A stretch of 64,000 nt of DNA from Strigamia acuminata (lineage: Eukaryota; Arthropoda; Chilopoda; Geophilomorpha; Linotaeniidae): NCBI GenBank assembly GCA_949358305.1, contig OX442322.1, forward strand, positions 4,464,001 to 4,528,000. Reading direction: 5' to 3'. The notes below the pieces were generated by a model. The model saw only the letters and a program-made list of their open reading frames with translations. It had not been told where the DNA came from and did no database searches. A program made the translations under genes and the position numbers. Positions within the stretch are counted from its first letter, which is position 1. Every line of letters begins with the position of its first letter. This document shows, one piece after another, positions 62,377-64,000 of the stretch.

Positions 62377-63972
62377 ATGGCTGAGAAGGATATCACCAGG
62401 TCAGCGTCTGCAGGCATCACCAAGCTGGATAAAGTGAATTATATCCAGTGGGCCATAGATGTTCAGCTCTTATTAGAAGAAAAAGGACTTTGGCCATTTG
62501 CCATTGGAAAGCAGAAAGCACCTGATGCAGCGACAGCCAGCCAGGATATGAAGGACCGGTTTGAAAGGAATAAAGCGAAGTCTCGTGCAATTATTCTGCA
62601 ATGCATTGCACCGAGGTTGCAGCCAGCGACGATGAAATTCAAGACAACCAAGGAGGTTTGGAACCATCTTAAGGCTTTATTTGAGCCCAGCTCCTTAGCC
62701 CGTGAAGCGGTATTAATTGAGAATTTTTATTTAATGCGCCGCTTGGATAATGAGGAAGTGGACGCGTTTATTTCACGTGTGGAGAAGGCTGCCGACGATT
62801 TGACAGCTGCAGGGGACCACTTAAAGCCACAGGACAGTAATAAAGCATATTTATTGATAAATCGCATTGATAAAGATTATGAGCACCAAGTTCAAGCAAT
62901 TTATCAGTGGTCCAAAGCAGATTTTACCTTCGATAAAGTTTCAAAATCGTTGTTGGCTGAAGCAAATCGTCGTCGCTTGTCTGCGGAAAGTGACAAAGCT
63001 ATGGAAACAACTGTCGCATATTACTTGAATCAACAAGGTAAAAGTGATGCAAGTTCAAGTAAGACCAACCAGACCAAATCAAACTCCGAGTCCCTGATTT
63101 GCTACAACTGCGGATTACCAGGCCATTACGCACGTGACTGTACGGCGCCCAAAGTTTCAAAGGGCAATCAGAAATTCAGAGGTTGCAGACGGGGACGTGG
63201 TCGAGGTAAGAAAGGTGGGCATGTTCAAAAGGCGCAACCAAAGAGCCATTCAGGGAAAACGGCATGGATTGCAAACGTCATTGGTTCACCTCTAGTCTGC
63301 AGTGCAACAGTCGAAAATCAACTGAGTGATTGGTATTTGGACTCATGTCCGTCACATCATGTATGCGGTAATCGTGACTTATTTTATGACTTCACCGAAT
63401 TAACCCCGATGCGTTTAGAGCTTGGTGAAGGATCATCAAGCATTACCGGACGAGGTACCATTGAGTTATTGGTGAAAGTAGATGGAATTGTGAAAGAAAT
63501 TACGTTGAATAATGTGTATTATGTCAAAGGTTTCAAACGAAATTTAATTTCTATTGGTAAGATTGATTGTTCAAAGTGTGACATTGATATTTTTAATAAT
63601 GTTATGCGTATTTACCAAAATGATTCAAAGGTTTGTCTGATGTTAGGAAAACTCGATGGTGGATTATATCGAGTTGTTGGCCCAGTGAAGTGCAAGTTGG
63701 CTGACAAGCCATCTTTGAATGTTTTGCACACAGATACACTGACCAACACATCAAGCAGGCCTGAGAGTCATAGTGTTAGTGTAAATGTGTGGCATCAGAG
63801 ATATGCACACATGTATACTAAAGGTTTAAACTATTTGACTTATAACAAAGATGTAAAAGGTATTAACTTTGATGATCATGTGCATAAGGATTTATGTAAG
63901 AATTGTGAAATCTCAAAATCTACGAGAGCTAGTTTCCGACAGAAAGTAGGGTATTGGCTACTAATCCACTAG
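62377..63972 (+). CDS. Copia-C Gag-protease-pre-integrase, frameshifted at the end
   Basis: 531 codons from an ATG in near-ideal start context (TCCACCATGG); the upstream extension begins with TTG. Domains: N-terminal Gag of the UBN2 type (NYIQWAIDVQLLLEEKGLW, then LKALFEPSS), CCHC knuckle CYNCGLPGHYARDC (near 63100), an Arg/Gly-rich stretch, a protease-like region where the catalytic motif reads LDSCPSHHV instead of DTGA/DSGA, and a pre-integrase zinc region (WHQRYAHMH-like, then LCKNC). Near 63940 the frame shifts: the expected ELLHMDLWGP block lies in a different frame just before the window edge. So this copy is probably defective, unless the shift is a sequencing error. Confidence 0.85.
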   Translation: MAEKDITRSASAGITKLDKVNYIQWAIDVQLLLEEKGLWPFAIGKQKAPDAATASQDMKDRFERNKAKSRAIILQCIAPRLQPATMKFKTTKEVWNHLKALFEPSSLAREAVLIENFYLMRRLDNEEVDAFISRVEKAADDLTAAGDHLKPQDSNKAYLLINRIDKDYEHQVQAIYQWSKADFTFDKVSKSLLAEANRRRLSAESDKAMETTVAYYLNQQGKSDASSSKTNQTKSNSESLICYNCGLPGHYARDCTAPKVSKGNQKFRGCRRGRGRGKKGGHVQKAQPKSHSGKTAWIANVIGSPLVCSATVENQLSDWYLDSCPSHHVCGNRDLFYDFTELTPMRLELGEGSSSITGRGTIELLVKVDGIVKEITLNNVYYVKGFKRNLISIGKIDCSKCDIDIFNNVMRIYQNDSKVCLMLGKLDGGLYRVVGPVKCKLADKPSLNVLHTDTLTNTSSRPESHSVSVNVWHQRYAHMYTKGLNYLTYNKDVKGINFDDHVHKDLCKNCEISKSTRASFRQKVGYWLLIH

Positions 63973-64000
63973 AATTATTACACATGGATTTGTGGGGGCC

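Larger units (their letters stand above)
61419..64000 (+). mobile_element. Copia-C element, 5' part (runs off window)
   Basis: Third Copia lineage: LTR-like region, initiator tRNA-Met primer site, gag, protease and the start of integrase, continuing past the right edge. It probably inserted into Copia-B copy 3, whose coding similarity stops at its left end. Confidence 0.75.

Noticed and set aside
1-64000. tRNA, rRNA or housekeeping host genes
   Set aside because: None found by eye on either strand; the only tRNA-like matches are 18-nt primer-binding sites.

Overview
This 64-kb window is metazoan, AT-rich non-coding DNA packed with LTR retrotransposons. No bacterial operon, rRNA or tRNA gene is visible, and no host gene could be identified with confidence. 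A small DNA transposon with hAT-like ends, PHO/YY1-like and CTCF-like sites in the LTRs, and the Gypsy and Copia lineages fit an invertebrate, most plausibly an arthropod. The species cannot be named from the sequence alone.

Layout. (1) 1-2724, minus strand: the 5' end of a Gypsy-A element (LTR, tRNA-Gln primer site, leader), inserted into Copia-A copy 1 (minus, 2725-6829), which itself sits in Copia-B copy 1 (plus, 6830 to about 9203). A Copia-B copy 2 fragment (minus) follows to 9944, then AT-rich repeats. (2) 10679-24959: a complete 14.3-kb Gypsy-A element with near-identical 1748-bp LTRs, an AACT target duplication, gag, pol with one in-frame amber codon, and an extra 3' gene for a cysteine-cluster protein. 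(3) 24960-27917: apparently single-copy non-coding DNA with a strong hairpin. (4) 27922-34565, minus: Gypsy-C1, a young non-autonomous element with 1900-bp LTRs that look identical, keeping only the N-terminal part of gag. (5) 34566-36342: flank with a 155-bp hAT-like MITE. (6) 36343-37015: truncated Gypsy-C LTR. (7) 37016-48686: Gypsy-B, 11.7 kb, 999-bp LTRs, tRNA-Pro primer site, intact gag and pol and an extra 3' gene. (8) 48687-56395, minus: decayed Gypsy-C3, with a stray Copia-B fragment inside its LTR. (9) 56396-57942, minus: Copia-A copy 2, 5' end. (10) 58451-61418: Copia-B copy 3, interrupted by a solo LTR. (11) about 61419-64000: 5' part of a third Copia lineage, Copia-C.

How the parts work together. 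Each large Gypsy element is a self-contained replication unit: LTR promoter, tRNA primer site, Gag, then protease, reverse transcriptase, RNase H and integrase made as a Gag-Pol fusion. In both intact elements, and in the relic Gypsy-C3, gag and pol are joined by a canonical -1 ribosomal frameshift module: slippery heptamer A AAA AAC, a 6-7 nt spacer, then a stem-loop.

The most unusual content is the extra gene between pol and the 3' LTR in Gypsy-A and Gypsy-B. It lies where env would be but encodes basic or acidic soluble-looking proteins, more GC-rich than gag-pol to the eye, each just after a splice-acceptor-like site. These could be regulatory or accessory proteins made from spliced RNA, which is inference. 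The non-autonomous Gypsy-C1 shares primer site and leader motifs with Gypsy-C3 and was probably mobilised in trans by a related autonomous element.
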